A stretch of 64,000 nucleotides of DNA. Origin: Euglena gracilis (Eukaryota; Euglenida; Euglenophyceae; Euglenales). The translations under genes and the position numbers were made by a program. Of this stretch, positions 42,280-54,963 are shown one piece after another. Numbering within the stretch: the first letter of the stretch is position 1; each line of letters begins with the position of its first letter. The notes beneath the pieces are model-generated. The model had not been told where the DNA came from. It searched no databases and saw only the letters and a program-made list of their open reading frames with translations. The stretch lies in the NCBI GenBank assembly GCA_039621445.1, contig CP154956.1, forward strand, positions 2,889,873 through 2,953,872. The letters run 5' to 3'.

Positions 42280-43000
42280 GCAACTTGGCACTCTGCCACA
42301 ATTTTCACCCCTCTGTGCTGGCTAACACATGATGCCCGCGATTGTCCCCCACCCTTTTTTGCTGGCCAAATTGTGACGACAGTGGCCGTCATTCAAGGTT
42401 TTTCATTGTGTTGAAGCTCCGCAGTCTCTGACGGAAGGGCTGGCACCTGCCCAAGAAGTATCACAGCCACTTCACGCAGCGCATCAACGATATTGATTGT
42501 TTGTGCATCGAGTGTGCCTTGCTTACTCCATGCAGTCGAATCTCCTTTTCGCCAGTGAACGTTCTATTGCTGGTCGCCACAGCTTTATGGAAATCCCATT
42601 GGAGCCAGGGATTCTTTTTTTTCCTTCATTTTATACCCTCGAGGGGGGTCCACCAAACCCCCCTTGAGGGGTAACCCCAAGGGCTTTGTGGGCTCACCGC
42701 TGATGGCGAGGTTTTTGGCCATTTTTGGCTTTTTTCTGGCCCCAAAATTGACCCCAAAAAGTGGGTCCCCCGGACCCCCCTCCCCCCGGGGTATGAGGTA
42801 ACCCCTGGGTGGGGGTGGGAGGGACCCCCCCCCCCGGTCTTGAAATAAATTATAGCCTGATTGATGCTCTTTTTGCCCCTCCCCCCAAAGCTTGTCATGT
42901 TTTTGGGGGAAGTGTTTGCCCAGTGATCTACCGTTACTGCTGCTGCTGCTGCCCGACCTTGGCTGAATTTTGAGTGGTGGGGGGAGGGGGGTGCCCCATG
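42280..43000. other. Kinase intron with G/C-run repeat
   Basis: Contains diverged TGTCA-type units (42285-42370) and a G/C-run hairpin repeat at 42640-42870 ending GGTCTTGAAATAAATTATAGCC. No exon is supported. Confidence 0.4.
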
Positions 43001-43005
43001 TCAAA

Positions 43006-43119
43006 GAGATTACATCCATCTGATTGGAGGACCACTTTTTTCGGGATTTGTTTTGGACCACCGAGATTACATCCATCTGATTGGAGGACCACTTTTTTCG
43101 GGATTTGTTTTGGACCACC
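43006..43119. repeat. Exact 57-bp tandem duplication
   Basis: Two adjacent copies of a 57-bp unit beginning GAGATTACATCCATCTGATT and ending TTTGTTTTGGACCACC; no difference was noticed. It lies in a kinase intron. Confidence 0.9.
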
Positions 43120-43564
43120 GCCTTTTACGCGGCGCCCACAGGTCATATTAGGGTTTCCAAACATCTGGTGTCTTGGGGGATGTCTTGTGTTGAGAGTTTA
43201 GATGGTATTCTCTGGTCACAATTATCTTTCCTTTTTGTTGGATGATTTTTGGCACATTTTCCAGACGTTTTGTGGGAGGCATTTTCTTTGAATTTTGGTG
43301 TTCTTTGGTGTTTTGGATTTGTTTCTGTTTGCAGTTCTCTTGGGTGTCTCACATTATAAAGTGTTTTGTATTTGGAGGAGATAGAATTGAAGAGTTCTTG
43401 TTAAAAGATCCCTCAGGCGATCACAGGACACGTGAGCACCTTCAACCCCCCCATGCGATGCGGCGTAAGTGAACGCTTAGCCTGGCAGGGGGGTTTTACG
43501 GGAGTATTATCCACTTCCTGAGAAGGAAATAAGGAGTAGTTCCGAAATGGATGGATTATTAAAA

Positions 43565-43742
43565 AAAAATACATATACATCATATATATATACATCATAT
43601 ACATATATCATCATCGTATATCATCATCGTATATCATCATTGTATATTATCATCATATATATGTATATATATATATATATATATCATATCATATATATAC
43701 ATCATATACACATATACATCATACATACACATACACATCATT
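43565..43742. repeat. (CATATA)n / (AT)n array
   Basis: CATATACATC and CATCATCGTATAT units, then AT-rich microsatellite. Confidence 0.8.
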
Positions 43743-43946
43743 AACAATGATGTATTTTGAAAATGGTTTTGAAATTGAATTTTTGGGGGGGGGTAAAGAA
43801 AAGAAAAAAACTGAAGAAAATGATGAAAATTGAAAATTTGAAAATTTGAAGGTTGGTGAATTGTTTAAACGGTAAAATTTTAACCATTTCATAAAAAGAA
43901 AATGTGTGGTTCATTGGCCCACAGGGGATGCCGTCTGTCCCTTCAG

Positions 43947-44089
43947 GCTGGGGCTCTGCAGCAAGGGGACCCTGGAGCGCCTCATCCAGACCCGGGCCAA
44001 GGCCCACCACAGGCCCGGCTTCTCCGTGGCGGAGGTACGGGATTTCGTCTCGCAGCTGGCCTCCGCCCTGGCGTACGTCCATAGCCACG
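43947..44089 (+). CDS. NEK-like kinase, hinge to alpha-E exon
   Basis: After a good acceptor (CTGTCCCTTCAG) it reads [20 protein letters not shown] and then [19 protein letters not shown]. This is the hinge, alpha-D and alpha-E of a kinase C-lobe, running to the start of the catalytic loop. The donor is AGCCACG then GTGTGT, phase 1. It joins the next exon exactly, giving HSHG-HLHGDL. The acceptor at 43924 is an alternative. Confidence 0.7.
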
Positions 44090-44148
44090 GTGTGTGGCTG
44101 TCTCTTTGCAGCGCTGCACACATGCCGCGTGCATGAATGACTTCAAAT

Positions 44149-44151
<3 letters not shown>

Positions 44152-44209
<58 letters not shown>

Positions 44210-44374
44210 ATATATAATATTATATATATATATATCTATATATATATATATATATCTCTATCTCTATATATATATATCTATATATATATATATCTATCTA
44301 TATATATATATATCTCTATATATATATATATACATATATACATATATATACATATATATACATATATATATATT
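44152..44374. repeat. (TA)n microsatellite
   Basis: About 220 bp of TA with sparse C interruptions, 60 bp after the exon. Confidence 0.95.
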
Positions 44375-45037
44375 GTGTGTTTTCTGGTTGTTGGTGGGTG
44401 TGTGGTGTGGGTGTGTATGTCTGTGGCGCTGTGTTTTTCTTCGCGATCCAGATCCTCTGGGCAGCAACTGATCCTCACCACCGTTGTTGGGGTTATCACT
44501 TGGGATTGGGTTGTGATTGCCATGGCTTAGGAATTGGCTGTTAGTTAGGTTTTCAGAGTTTGCACAAATGGCACTTTTTTGCCAAGTACTCAAATGCTCT
44601 CCAACTCTGCACCTGCTGTGAAGGCAAAGGGGGATGTGATTTGGCCAAGGTGACCAGATGGTGGATAATAATTTTTTGCATCCGTTTTGGCACTGATTTG
44701 TAACATTCATTCCACTTCATGTCATTGTATTTGTTTATCATAGTCCTTTTATTGTGATTTTTGAGGTAAATTTTCGTAAAAGAACAATTCTGTAATATGA
44801 ATGAGTATAGTTCAATATACATGAAGGCAGTTGTAATGTGCTTTAACATGTTTGTGGTGTGAATGAATATATTTGTAAAACAAATAAAAATCGAAAATAA
44901 ATACAGGTGGTTGTATTATGAACAAATGTATTTGTCACGTGAATGGGTTTGTTTGTAGTATGAATGACATGCATACGAAAATGCATTGTAGTGTGCATGT
45001 TTTTGTCGTGCTGGGCATTTGCCACACACGCTCGCAG

Positions 45038-45191
45038 GGCACCTCCACGGCGACCTCTGCCCAGAAAACGTGCTGCTCGCCCCGGGGAAACAGCTGCGGC
45101 TGACCAGCTTCGGCAGCCCGCTGTGGATCGACCGCATGGGCCGGGCCCCGCGCACCATCGCCCACCGAGGCCACCGACCCGACTCCACTGG
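45038..45191 (+). CDS. NEK-like kinase, catalytic and activation loop exon
   Basis: Acceptor CGCTCGCAG. It reads HLHGDLCPENVLLAPGKQL then RLTSFGSPLW. The HRD aspartate is kept, but HRDLKPEN has become HGDLCPEN (Arg to Gly, Lys to Cys), and the DFG motif reads SFG, so the metal-binding aspartate is absent. By established kinase chemistry this predicts loss of phosphotransfer, i.e. a pseudokinase. The donor is probably CCACTGG then GTGTTG, phase 2. Confidence 0.75.
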
Positions 45192-45239
45192 GTGTTGACC
45201 CTCCCTCCCCCCTGCACACGTCGTCATATATATAGTCAC

Positions 45240-46050
45240 ATTTCCCCTTTTTAGGTTTTTTTTTCAAGAAGAGAAGCCAAAAAAAAAAGCTGAAAATGGT
45301 TATGTTTTCGGTGGGTGAGAGTTTCTGTGTCGGCAAATGTCTGGGGTTGTGTGAAATTGCTAGTAAATGGACGGGCTGTTTTAATTCCAGTTGAGACAGA
45401 AAACTCGACGGGCACACTTTTCAAACATAATCATTACAAATTGCCCTGCAATTTTTTTTGTTGGGATCTCTTTATTTGTCTGGACAGTATCTGAAGGGTG
45501 TATATGGCGGCATTTGCACATTCCAACTCTTGTGTCTGTTTTATTTTAACCACCATGTGCGGCATACCCTGCATTGATTTTTCCTCCGGTTTTTCCCTTC
45601 GTCCAAACAATGGCAACTATTTTTTAAGTGTTTGAGGAACGGAGGCCCACGTTTTCGACATGTTTTATCATTTTCGCAATAGAGGCATTATGCTTGACCC
45701 TGATTTACGGTCATCGGAAAAGCAATGTCCCTCTTTTCACCGGCTACCGAGGTCGTCTTCCATGCAATCCCGTTGATCGCGTTCCTCAAAATTCACTATT
45801 TTTCAATTAACTCCTGCCTGACATGGCAGTATTCGATCACTAAAGATTCCTCATTTATGGTCTACATAAGGGCATCATACAATCCATGTTTTTGCACCGG
45901 CACAGATACAGATGAAGAAGCCTATCACACAGTTTTCTTTCCCAGGCCCCACCGTGACTTCAACCAAGGCCGGGTTGGATTCCCCGGACACCGGGGGCCG
46001 GGGGTGGGGGTAACCGGCCTCTGGGGACCGGTCGCGGTGGCGGCGGTGCC
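45240..46050 (+). other. Kinase intron, nothing recognised
   Basis: AT-rich with a few T/A runs; no supported exon. Confidence 0.4.
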
Positions 46051-46068
46051 CCCACCGGCGGCTGCAAG

Positions 46069-46127
46069 ACGTACGCCCCGCCGGAGTGGGCGCACAGCGT
46101 GTCGCCGCACCGCGCGCTGAAGCCACA
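46069..46127 (+). CDS. NEK-like kinase, APE-motif exon
   Basis: TYAPPEWAHSVSPHRALKP: the P-P-E of the APE motif that closes the activation segment, followed by the start of alpha-F. It begins after GGCTGCAAG in phase 0, which does not match the phase of the previous exon, so a small exon or a different border is missing. The donor is unclear, and GTGTCG at 46099 would cut the exon short. Confidence 0.5.
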
Positions 46128-46139
46128 AGAGACACCGCG

Positions 46140-46400
46140 AAGGCTTCTTTTTCATCCACGTTTGCCACCCCCCCCCCCCCCCCCCCCGGGGGGGGGGGGG
46201 TTCCGGGCCAAACCATTGCTCACCCCCCCCCCCCCCCGTGAAGGTGATGGAGTTTGAGCCCACCTGGCACAAAGGAGCTGAGGAGCTGGGTTATTTTTTT
46301 TTAGAAAAAAGGTCAAATACATCGCTTTTGTACCGTTTGGGTGGCACAAACCTGAGTGAGGGTGCCCCGGGGGGGTCTCAAAAAGAAGCCTGATGTTGCT
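46140..46400. repeat. G/C-run hairpin repeat
   Basis: Runs of C and G up to 19 bases, a second C run, and the end GGGGTCTCAAAAAGAAGCCTGATG seen in other copies of this family. Confidence 0.5.
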
Positions 46401-46978
46401 GCCGTCGTACGATATGTGGCCGGCGATGGCCCCCCAGTCCTGTCTGTTCATTACGTAGGTTTGTCACACAGAAAGAGAGAATTGTTGAAAGATTGCACAG
46501 GGGATTGCACATGTTAAAAAGAAGTTGCTTCGAAGTGCTTGAGATGAGGGCGTCGCTTAAGCCGAGGTGAACCCCACCCCTTGGGGGGGGGGGAGGGCAG
46601 CCAGCCAAAACTTTTCTCAGTCCCAAACCACTGCCCCCTTCAGGTGGCTGGACGGCAATGTATTATTTTTTGGTGATGCAAATAATGGGACGAAAATGGG
46701 CTTTCTGCGTTCCCAAATTTGGGGGCCAAAATCGGGGGGGGGGGGGTTGCATACCTGGCAGTGTTGGGTGTGCATTTGCAGTTTCGATCTTTGGGTCGCC
46801 ATTTGGACCCCAGGTTGTTCCATCCAGGAGGGATTTCCATGGGGGGGGGGGTCAGCCAGAAGCTTTTTTTTCCAGCCAGCCCAAATTTTCCTGGGGGTTG
46901 GGGGGGGGGAGTCGTAAGCAGCGTGACCTGCGTGAGGCCGAATTTGGCTGATGTGTGTTGTCATGTGTCTGGGTGAGT

Positions 46979-47330
<352 letters not shown>

Positions 47331-47526
47331 TCTATTTGGTGTGTTTAAGATGAAGCAGTTGTCTCTCCGGTGATATGTTCACCGGCGTCCATTTTGCACA
47401 TGAAATGCCATGATGCCGCCAGACCTGGTGCTGCTTCATGGCCAGCAGCGTCTGCTCTGCCGCCTCCAGCTGTGTGCCCCGGCAGTGAGCCACGCGTGGG
47501 GTGGGGTGGGGTGGGGCGGGGGTCAG

Positions 47527-47642
47527 TCGCCGCGGCCGGGGCCTGGGGTGCATCCTCAGCGAACTGGTCACGCTGAAGCTGCTGCGCAGCGACCGGCGCC
47601 TCGTGCGCACTGCGCTGGCCGCACATCCCCAGACCTTGCAAG
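47527..47642 (+). CDS. NEK-like kinase, alpha-F exon
   Basis: GRGLGCILSELVTLKLLRSD followed by RRLVRTALAAHPQTLQ. It corresponds to D-x-W-S-L-G-C-I-L-x-E-L-x-T-L of NEK and related kinases, but the anchoring Asp is not visible, so it is either altered or in the missing preceding piece. Donor TTGCAAG then GTGTGT, phase 1, which joins the last exon precisely. Confidence 0.7.
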
Positions 47643-47894
47643 GTGTGTTGGTGGTGAGTGTGGGACTGGGTGGGTGGGTGTCTGTGTGTGTTTTTTTTTG
47701 TGTTGTGTTGTGTGTGTGTGTGTGTTTCCATATTTTTGTATCAGTAGCCTGAGTCCGACGCTTTTTTCAGATGGTATCGTTGGAATTATCCAACAAAAAG
47801 CATTTTTTAAGTAATTTTGGGTAGTCATAATCAAAAAATCAAAATTTCTTGGTCGGAAATTTCTGAGATTGAAGGTTTATATGTGTGTGTATGC

Positions 47895-47999
47895 ATACAT
47901 ACATACATACATACATACATACATACATACATACATACATACATACATACATACATACATACATTCATACATACATACATACATACATACATACATACA

Positions 48000-48033
<34 letters not shown>

Positions 48034-48103
48034 CATACATACATACATACATACATACATACATACATGCATACATACATACATACATACATACATACAT
48101 ACA

Positions 48104-48133
<30 letters not shown>
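47895..48133. repeat. (CATA)n microsatellite
   Basis: About 60 CATA units with rare substitutions. Confidence 0.95.
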
Positions 48134-48134
<1 letters not shown>

Positions 48135-48235
48135 GTATGTATGTATGTATGATACATATATATATTATATATATTATATATATGTATGATGCCATATATA
48201 TGGCAGCCCCCAAAATATATGGCCCCCCCAGGGGG

Positions 48236-48237
<2 letters not shown>

Positions 48238-48272
<35 letters not shown>

Positions 48273-48333
48273 ATATATATATATATATATATATATATCT
48301 ATATATATATATTATATATATATATATACATGT
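48238..48333. repeat. (TA)n microsatellite with preceding hairpin
   Basis: TA run preceded by CATATATATGGC and GGCCCCCCCAGGGGGGCC, which can fold. Confidence 0.85.
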
Positions 48334-48339
48334 ATGTAT

Positions 48340-49170
48340 GTATATACATGTATGTATGTATATACAGATATGTATGTATATACAGATATGTATGTATATA
48401 CAGATATGTATGTATATACAGATATGTATGTATATACAGATATGTATGTATATACAGATATGTATGTATATACAGATATGTATGTATATACAGATATGTA
48501 TGTATATACAGATATGTATGTGTATACAGATATGTATGTGTATACAGATATGTATGTATATACAGATATGTATGTATATACAGATATGTATGTATATACA
48601 GATATGTATGTATATACAGATATGTATGTGTATACAGATATGTATGTGTATACAGATATGTATGTGTATACAGATATGTATGTGTATACAGATATGTATG
48701 TGTATACAGATATGTATGTGTATACAGATATGTATGTGTATACAGATATGTATGTGTATACAGATATGTATGTGTATACAGATATGTATGTGTATACAGA
48801 TATGTATGTGTATACAGATATGTGTATACAGATATGTATGTGTATACAGATATGTATGTGTATACAGATATGTATGTGTATACAGATATGTATGTGTATA
48901 CAGATATGTATGTGTATACAGATATGTATGTGTATACAGATATGTATGTATATACATGTATGTATGTGTATACAGATATGTATGTGTATACAGATATGTA
49001 TGTATATACAGATATGTATGTATATACAGATATGTATGTATATACAGATATGTATGTATATACAGATATGTATGTATATACAGATATGTATGTATATACA
49101 GATATGTATGTATATACAGATATGTATGTATATACAGATATGTATGTATATACAGATATGTATGTATATA
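48340..49170. repeat. 18-bp minisatellite (about 46 units)
   Basis: The unit CAGATATGTATGTATATA alternates with a variant having GTGTATA. The variants occur in blocks (ATA block, GTG block 48520-48960, ATA block). The length is a multiple of three, so all frames stay open. Confidence 0.95.
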
Positions 49171-49319
49171 CATATGTATATATGATAGTATATATAGGTG
49201 TATATATGAGTATTTTTTTAAAATTAATTGTCAACCTCTCTCGACCCATCTCAACTCTTGGAAGTTGTCATATTGGCTTCTATCAGGTGATTTCTTCGTG
49301 TTGGAAAGCCTTGAACAGC

Positions 49320-49380
49320 TTGACCAGGAAGTTTTCGCATATTTGCCAGGTGACAATTTCCCAGGGGGTTGTGCCGGCAT
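49320..49380. repeat. TGTCA/TGACA hairpin unit
   Basis: TTGCCAGGTGACAATTTCCC then GGGGGTTGTGCCGGC, matching units at 39.5 kb. Confidence 0.45.
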
Positions 49381-49703
49381 CTACCCTTCTTTTGTTCTAC
49401 CTTGCCCATTTTTTAAAAACTCTTCAAAACGTTTAAATGGCACTAAATCGAGTGAAATCTTTGCTTTTTTTTTGAAAAATTGGGAAAGTGGTCAACCTTA
49501 TATGTGTCGGCATCATTGTGTTGAGTTTCTCCAGATTTATGCTCATAAAGAAATCCCATATTTCATTTTTTTTAAACACGCCCACAGATCAAAAAGTTAG
49601 GGCCAAATTTTCCACCGACTTTGCAATGCACCTGACCTGGGCTCATTCCCGTCTCCCGCTGTGGGTGGCCGTTGTCCTCGCCCCCCCCCCCCTGCTGCCC
49701 CAG

Positions 49704-49891
49704 CGATCGCCGAGGAGGTGGCGGCGGAGCACCGCGCGCAATTCTCCGAGCTCCTGGGCAAGCTGTTGGAGCGGGACCCGGACGCCCGCCTCAGTGCCCC
49801 GGAGACCCTCCAGACCTTACAGGCTACGCAACCCCACGCCCAGGCTTCTTCGTCGTCGGACTCGGAAGGTCCCCCGGGGGGAGGGGGGGTG
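49704..49891 (+). CDS. NEK-like kinase, C-lobe end exon
   Basis: Acceptor GCTGCCCCAG. It reads AIAEEVAAEHRAQFSELLGK then LLERDPDARLSAPETLQTL, the L-x-x-D-P-x-x-R-x-S/T-A alpha-H/alpha-I signature ending a kinase domain, then Ser- and Gly-rich sequence. Phase matches the previous exon (codon G-CG). The donor GGTG then GTAAGT is a perfect consensus, phase 0, so at least one more exon follows; it was not identified. Confidence 0.75.
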
Positions 49892-51659
49892 GTAAGTCCC
49901 GCCAGGCTCCGGCCACCTCCACGTACACAGACAAAAGGGCCAGAGGCGAACAACAGCGCCAGGCCAGAAGAAGGGATAAAAGGCACCAAAAAACAGCCAC
50001 AGCGCACACAGGGGAGGGGGTGGGTACGCCAACCACACACGGTGAGTGTATGTCCCCACAGCGCTGGAGTTACACCGGAGCCGCTCCCCGGGGAGGTTGG
50101 GGGGTGGGTTGGGGGGTGGGGGGGTGGGGGGGGGGGGGGGGACGGGAATGGGGGGGGGAACCGGTGGAGGGGGGGAGGGAAGGGCGGCCAGGCGGAGCAA
50201 CACAAGAGCACTGGTGTAAGGGGTCCCTGGCCACTCATTGATTGGTTCTTGAACAGCAAAACCTCACTTTCTGTTTCGGGACGTTGATGGGAAACAGAGT
50301 GCCCAAACACAGCAGGCTGGGCCAGGAGCGGAGCCAGCGCCGGCCATAAACAGACAAGAAGCCTTACTGCAACCAAGGGGGATGGGGGGGGACGGGAGGA
50401 GGGGGAGACGGCCACCTCCACGTGCACAGACAAAAAAGGTAAACAAAAATAAGGGCCAGAGGCGAAAAACAGTGCCAGGCCAGAAGCGGGGATAAGAGGC
50501 ACCAAACAAACAGCCACACTGCTCACAGGGGGGAGGGAGGTGGGTGGGTGGGTGGGTCTGGATTGGGGGTTCGGTGCACAGTGTCGAAAATTTTTTGGGA
50601 AACGCCTTCAAGCGGCCCAATGGGGGTTCCCACCCCACCCACCTGGGGTGGGGGTCCCGCTCCAGCTGGGGGGGGGGGGGTTTAAGACCCCTCTCCCCCC
50701 CTGGAGGGTCTTTGAAGAAGCCTCCCCGCAAGGCCTCCTGCCTACTTACTGCTCTGCGGAGGTATGCTGTGCCTGGAGGTGGACCGTTTCCAGGGACAGG
50801 AAAGCTGGTTTTGGAGACTGGATAATTCTTCCCCCAAAGAATGGTTTTGAGTTTTGATACTGTGCAAAAATGCATTTTGTGGCAGTGTTTCATTTATGGA
50901 TGGCCCTGTGCCCATGACCAGGTGTCCAACCTTCCCCATTCCTGAGAAGTTGGCGTCCAGGCCCAACTCGTCAATTCCCTCTTGTAATATTTACTCCCCC
51001 TTCCTCTGTGCTGCCAACTCAGGCTCCCAAAAAAATTGGCACAAAAATTGGCAAAACAGAATCACCAGGTAAAATTTTCACACGAGTTCTTACGTTTGTG
51101 GGAACCCTCAGCAACCGAAAACAAAAACAATCGTCGTCTGGCGCTTTTTTGCCGGCAAAGTTGTGCTTTTTGCACGCATTGTTCGCCGTTGCCCGCCTCG
51201 GTGGCCGGTTCCCAGTGGACTCTCCTGCGCAGGCCCTTCTCCTGTCTCCGATCGGTTTGTTCCACATGAAGCTGAAGGCCCACTGAAGCCGTCAAACCCA
51301 ACCCCTTAGACCCCAGCCACCCGCCCATCCCCTCCAAGCATCATAGCAATCTGCAATATCTTTAAGAATGAAGAAAAAGGCATTTTCTATGTATTTCCCG
51401 GCGCGGAGCCCCAGGAGAAAAAAATTTAGATAAAACCCCAAAAAATGATTGTTTTCGCTGACCCCCCCTTCATTTTCATCCTTTGGGCAATGGGCAAGGC
51501 ATTCCCTCAGGCCGAAGGGAGATAGCAGCAGGAGCATTGGTGAGAGAATGAGAATGATTGGGCGAATGACCTGCCTCACACATTTTCCACATTTTCCGCC
51601 AATTTTTTGTTCAAGGTCAGTCCATGCGCCATGAATGCCATGTGTGTCACGCACGCACG

Positions 51660-51745
<86 letters not shown>

Positions 51746-52960
51746 AGCATAGGTGTCACAATTGTCGCATGCGCTGTGACCCATGAACGCACATGCATCA
51801 TCACAAATGGGCCGACAGCCAGACTCCGACTGTCTTCTCCCACCAACATGTCCCAACGCGGGGGAGTGGGGTGGCTTGGATGGGCGGGTGTGCGGCAACG
51901 TTGGCGCTCGTAGCCGCTTTGTGGACCGACGTCACCTCAGTGCCTGCCGCTCAAGCCATTGCAGTGCCGCGCACTGTCGGACGAGGACAAATTGGGGTTT
52001 CCGAATCCATTGCCTAAAAATTGATTCTCAGAAAAATACATCTCCGAAGTCCACGGAATCATCGAAATGGTAAGGCCCGTGGCAAGGTGCACAGACACCG
52101 CAAGTCCAGCTGAGTTGTTTGGTACTATTTGTGTGTGTCGGGCAGGCATTTATGTGAGCACGTTCGTTTTGACTTGCAGCCCCTCCCGGCAGTTGAGGCG
52201 CTGGACTCCCACCAGTGTATTGAAGCCTCCACACAACCATAGCCGCAGTGTGTCGCTATCAATCCATTTTTCACCCAGCAACCATGTTTGTAAGCGTGTT
52301 TTTTCTTAGTTGGCATCTGTTTTCACCATGAGATTGTATTCAGCTGGGTGCTAGGCACAATGATGAATGTCTGGGCCAGTGGTGTGGGGGAATGACCGGA
52401 AGAATGATGGGTCCGGCTCATCCGATTTCAATGGAACCGAAAAGTTCTCAGACTTGTCCGACGTCCCATCCCCAGCTTGTCTTTTTGTCAAATGAAAATT
52501 GAAACCTAGACCCCGCTGAATATTGCCTCTTGTTTTTTCACACCTGTGGGATCACAAAACCCTCAGGTTTTTTGGAGATTGAATTTGTGTCAAAATCAAA
52601 CTCTGGGGGCCATATCCTCCTCCTCTGCAAATTCGCTTTCAGTATGCCCAAAATGGGTCATTGATTTTAAAGATCTTTGGTTTCCTGTGCAGAGTGCAGC
52701 AGGGGTTATGTTATTTAATCAGCCGAAGTCCGAGGCGGGGGAGGGGGGGGGGGGTAGTGTACGAGGCAGGTTTGTGTGTGGATGGGTGGGTCGGGTGTGG
52801 ATTTGTGGAATGGCCAACGTCACATGATCACAATGGCGTGTCATTCGCCGCCCTGCGGCCTGTGCTGGGAATGCTCAACTGTTGCCGCTGCTCTTGTCCC
52901 CTCCCCCAGCCCCCTCCCCATGTCCCCACCCCTGGACGCGGGCTGAACCAGAGTCCTGGA
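49892..52960. other. Intron or intergenic, no supported exon
   Basis: GC-rich runs (50090-50190, 50640-50710), Lys/Arg-rich antisense-open stretches and mixed sequence. Two paralogous stretches share phrases such as CACAGACAAAAGGG and GGCCAGGCCAGAAG-like words (49925-50000 and 50415-50520), implying a local duplication of about 110 bp. No kinase C-terminal exon was recognised. Confidence 0.4.
51651..51744. repeat. (CA)n microsatellite
   Basis: About 46 CA units after CGCACGCACGCACG. Confidence 0.95.
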
Positions 52961-52979
52961 AACCCTATGCCCCCACCAG

Positions 52980-53090
52980 CCCCCTTCCGTTTTTCAAGTC
53001 GACAAAGGATTTTTTCCTGGCTGGTTTTTTTTTTGAAAGTCGAAAGTGACTCCTCCCGGAAGTCGGTAGGCAATGGTATGGTTCGGTCCA
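52980..53090. repeat. R1 repeat, partial copy 3
   Basis: CTGGCTGGTTTTTTTTTTG, GAAAGTGACTCC and the terminal GGCAATGGTATGG as in copy 1; the left end is missing. Confidence 0.55.
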
Positions 53091-54547
53091 GCTCCCCACC
53101 TGGCCTTCCCGTACAGCCCTGCCACCCCCCCCCCCCGACCGCTCCACACCCAACGACCGTAGCATTCCCCGGCCCTGATTGTCTGCGTATTGGTATGTGT
53201 CTGTCTTAGGCGGCGCGAATTGCCCAAATTTTTTGTCATTTTTTAGGCGTTGCAGGTGCGCGGGTTCCCGTGTAAGCCACCCCCCTGAAACGTGACCGAA
53301 ATTCCTGACACTTGATACAACCCAGAAATTGTGTGCGGGTTTCCGTCTGTTTCCACTGTTTTGACATGTGACCCATTTTGGAAATTAATGGTTGAAAAGG
53401 GGTTGTTTTGTGAAATACCCCCCAGTAACCTGGCCGAAAATGTGAAAACGGAGAAGGGGTCGGAGAACACCTGGCCGTCAGAGCCCCAGCCGTGTCACGA
53501 CGACGCCGGACCCCACCTCCGGGAGGGGGGTGACATGGGGTAACCTGTGAGGGAGAGACACCCGCGTAAGCAACCCGCCCGTTTTGGAACGACTTGTGAG
53601 TGCCGACGGCCAGTGACGAGAGGGGGAAACGAACACCACTGCTGAACAGATGTCCTAATTTTTAGCAGATGGTCTGTTAGGCGGGAAACCGCACAGAACA
53701 GGTGAACCATATGTGAAGGGGCTAACACTACGAGAGGGGGCTGAGTGATTATGGCTGGTTCAAAGCGAACTTGTGCGGTTATCCGTGCAGAAACGTACGG
53801 GAAACCTTTGGGGACGTTGGACTGGGAATTGGACCTGACATCCAATGGGGTTGCTTTGTTCAGGCTGCCCTCCCATGGCCCCCCGCCGCCCGCCTGCCAA
53901 GGGCTGCGATAGCACACGAAGCGCAACGACAGAAATGAAGGGAGGGAGGGGGAGGGTGTGTGTGCGGATCACCGTGCAGCTTGGTCCTGGTCCTGGAGGG
54001 GTCCTTGGTCCCGGGGGGAAGAGAGAGAGACAAAGTCTCTGTGGTCGGTCCAGAGGGAAAGAGAGAGACAGAGGGGACAAACGGACAGCCGAATGGGTGA
54101 TCCAGGTCCAGGGCACACGGGCGTGATCTCAGAGAGGGGTATGCGTCAGAGAGGGATTCACACTCCATACATACATCCGCAAAGGGTTGGTTGGACACCG
54201 GCCACTGAATGGGAGACAGAATGTGCCCTGGACCTAGCACGGCGGTTGGGGCGTCCGGTGGGTCCAAGGTGAGAGGGGTGGAGTGGTCCAGTGGTTGAGT
54301 TCCCGTCGAAAGGTGAAAGGCGTTGGGCAGTCCCGGGGACAGTGGTGTGGGGAGAGTGTGTGACACAAAAAGCAACGGGCGGTCCCAGGTTCAAAAGCAT
54401 CGGGCGGTCCACACAGGAGGGGCAGAGAGCTGCTCAGCGGCCGCCCACGGCCGCCCACGGCCGTGCACTCGGTGGCGCTGTCGGGGATGGGGATGGCGCC
54501 GCAGCCGCCCCGCCGCCCGGCCCGCCCCCGCCGGCCCGCGCTGCTGC

Positions 54548-54607
54548 TCACACGTTGAGCAGCTCCTCCAGCGCGCCGGCCGGCGTGGGCTTCTTCTTCA
54601 GCCGACC
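54548..54607 (-). CDS. Lys/Glu-rich gene, last exon
   Basis: Minus strand: after GGGGGGAG it reads GRLKKKPTPAGALEELLNV and stops at TGA (54548-54550). It starts in phase 0, matching the phase 0 end of the upstream exon (PLQRA). The short C-terminal tail is basic, then helical. Confidence 0.55.
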   Translation of the reverse strand, partial: GRLKKKPTPAGALEELLNV

Positions 54608-54963
54608 CTCCCCCCTTGGACTTGGTATGTAAGCGGTGGATTACAGGAAGGAGGGGTGTGCGCGTGCAATGAGCCAGCACGCTGTGTGCGGTTTCCCGCG
54701 CAATTTGCAAGCAGAACAGCAATGATGAAGAGAGGGTATCAGATCTGTCAAGAGTTTGCAAAGACACAGGTAGTGTGAATGCAAAACCACCTGAACCCAA
54801 AAACGGCGTGAGAGATTGTGTGCGGGTTTCCGTGCAACGCACGTATCATTCTGTACGTGTGCGGTGTCCCTGAAGACGTACGTGTGCGGTTTCCCGTGTG
54901 CAAAGCCCACCACCCACGGCAGCAAACCCAGAGGCTGAAAGAGCAGAATGGGAGGACGCATAC

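Noticed and set aside
47831-49600. Tyr-Ile/Cys-Met-rich frames over 300-570 codons
   Set aside because: Products of (CATA)n and of an 18-bp repeat whose length is a multiple of three.
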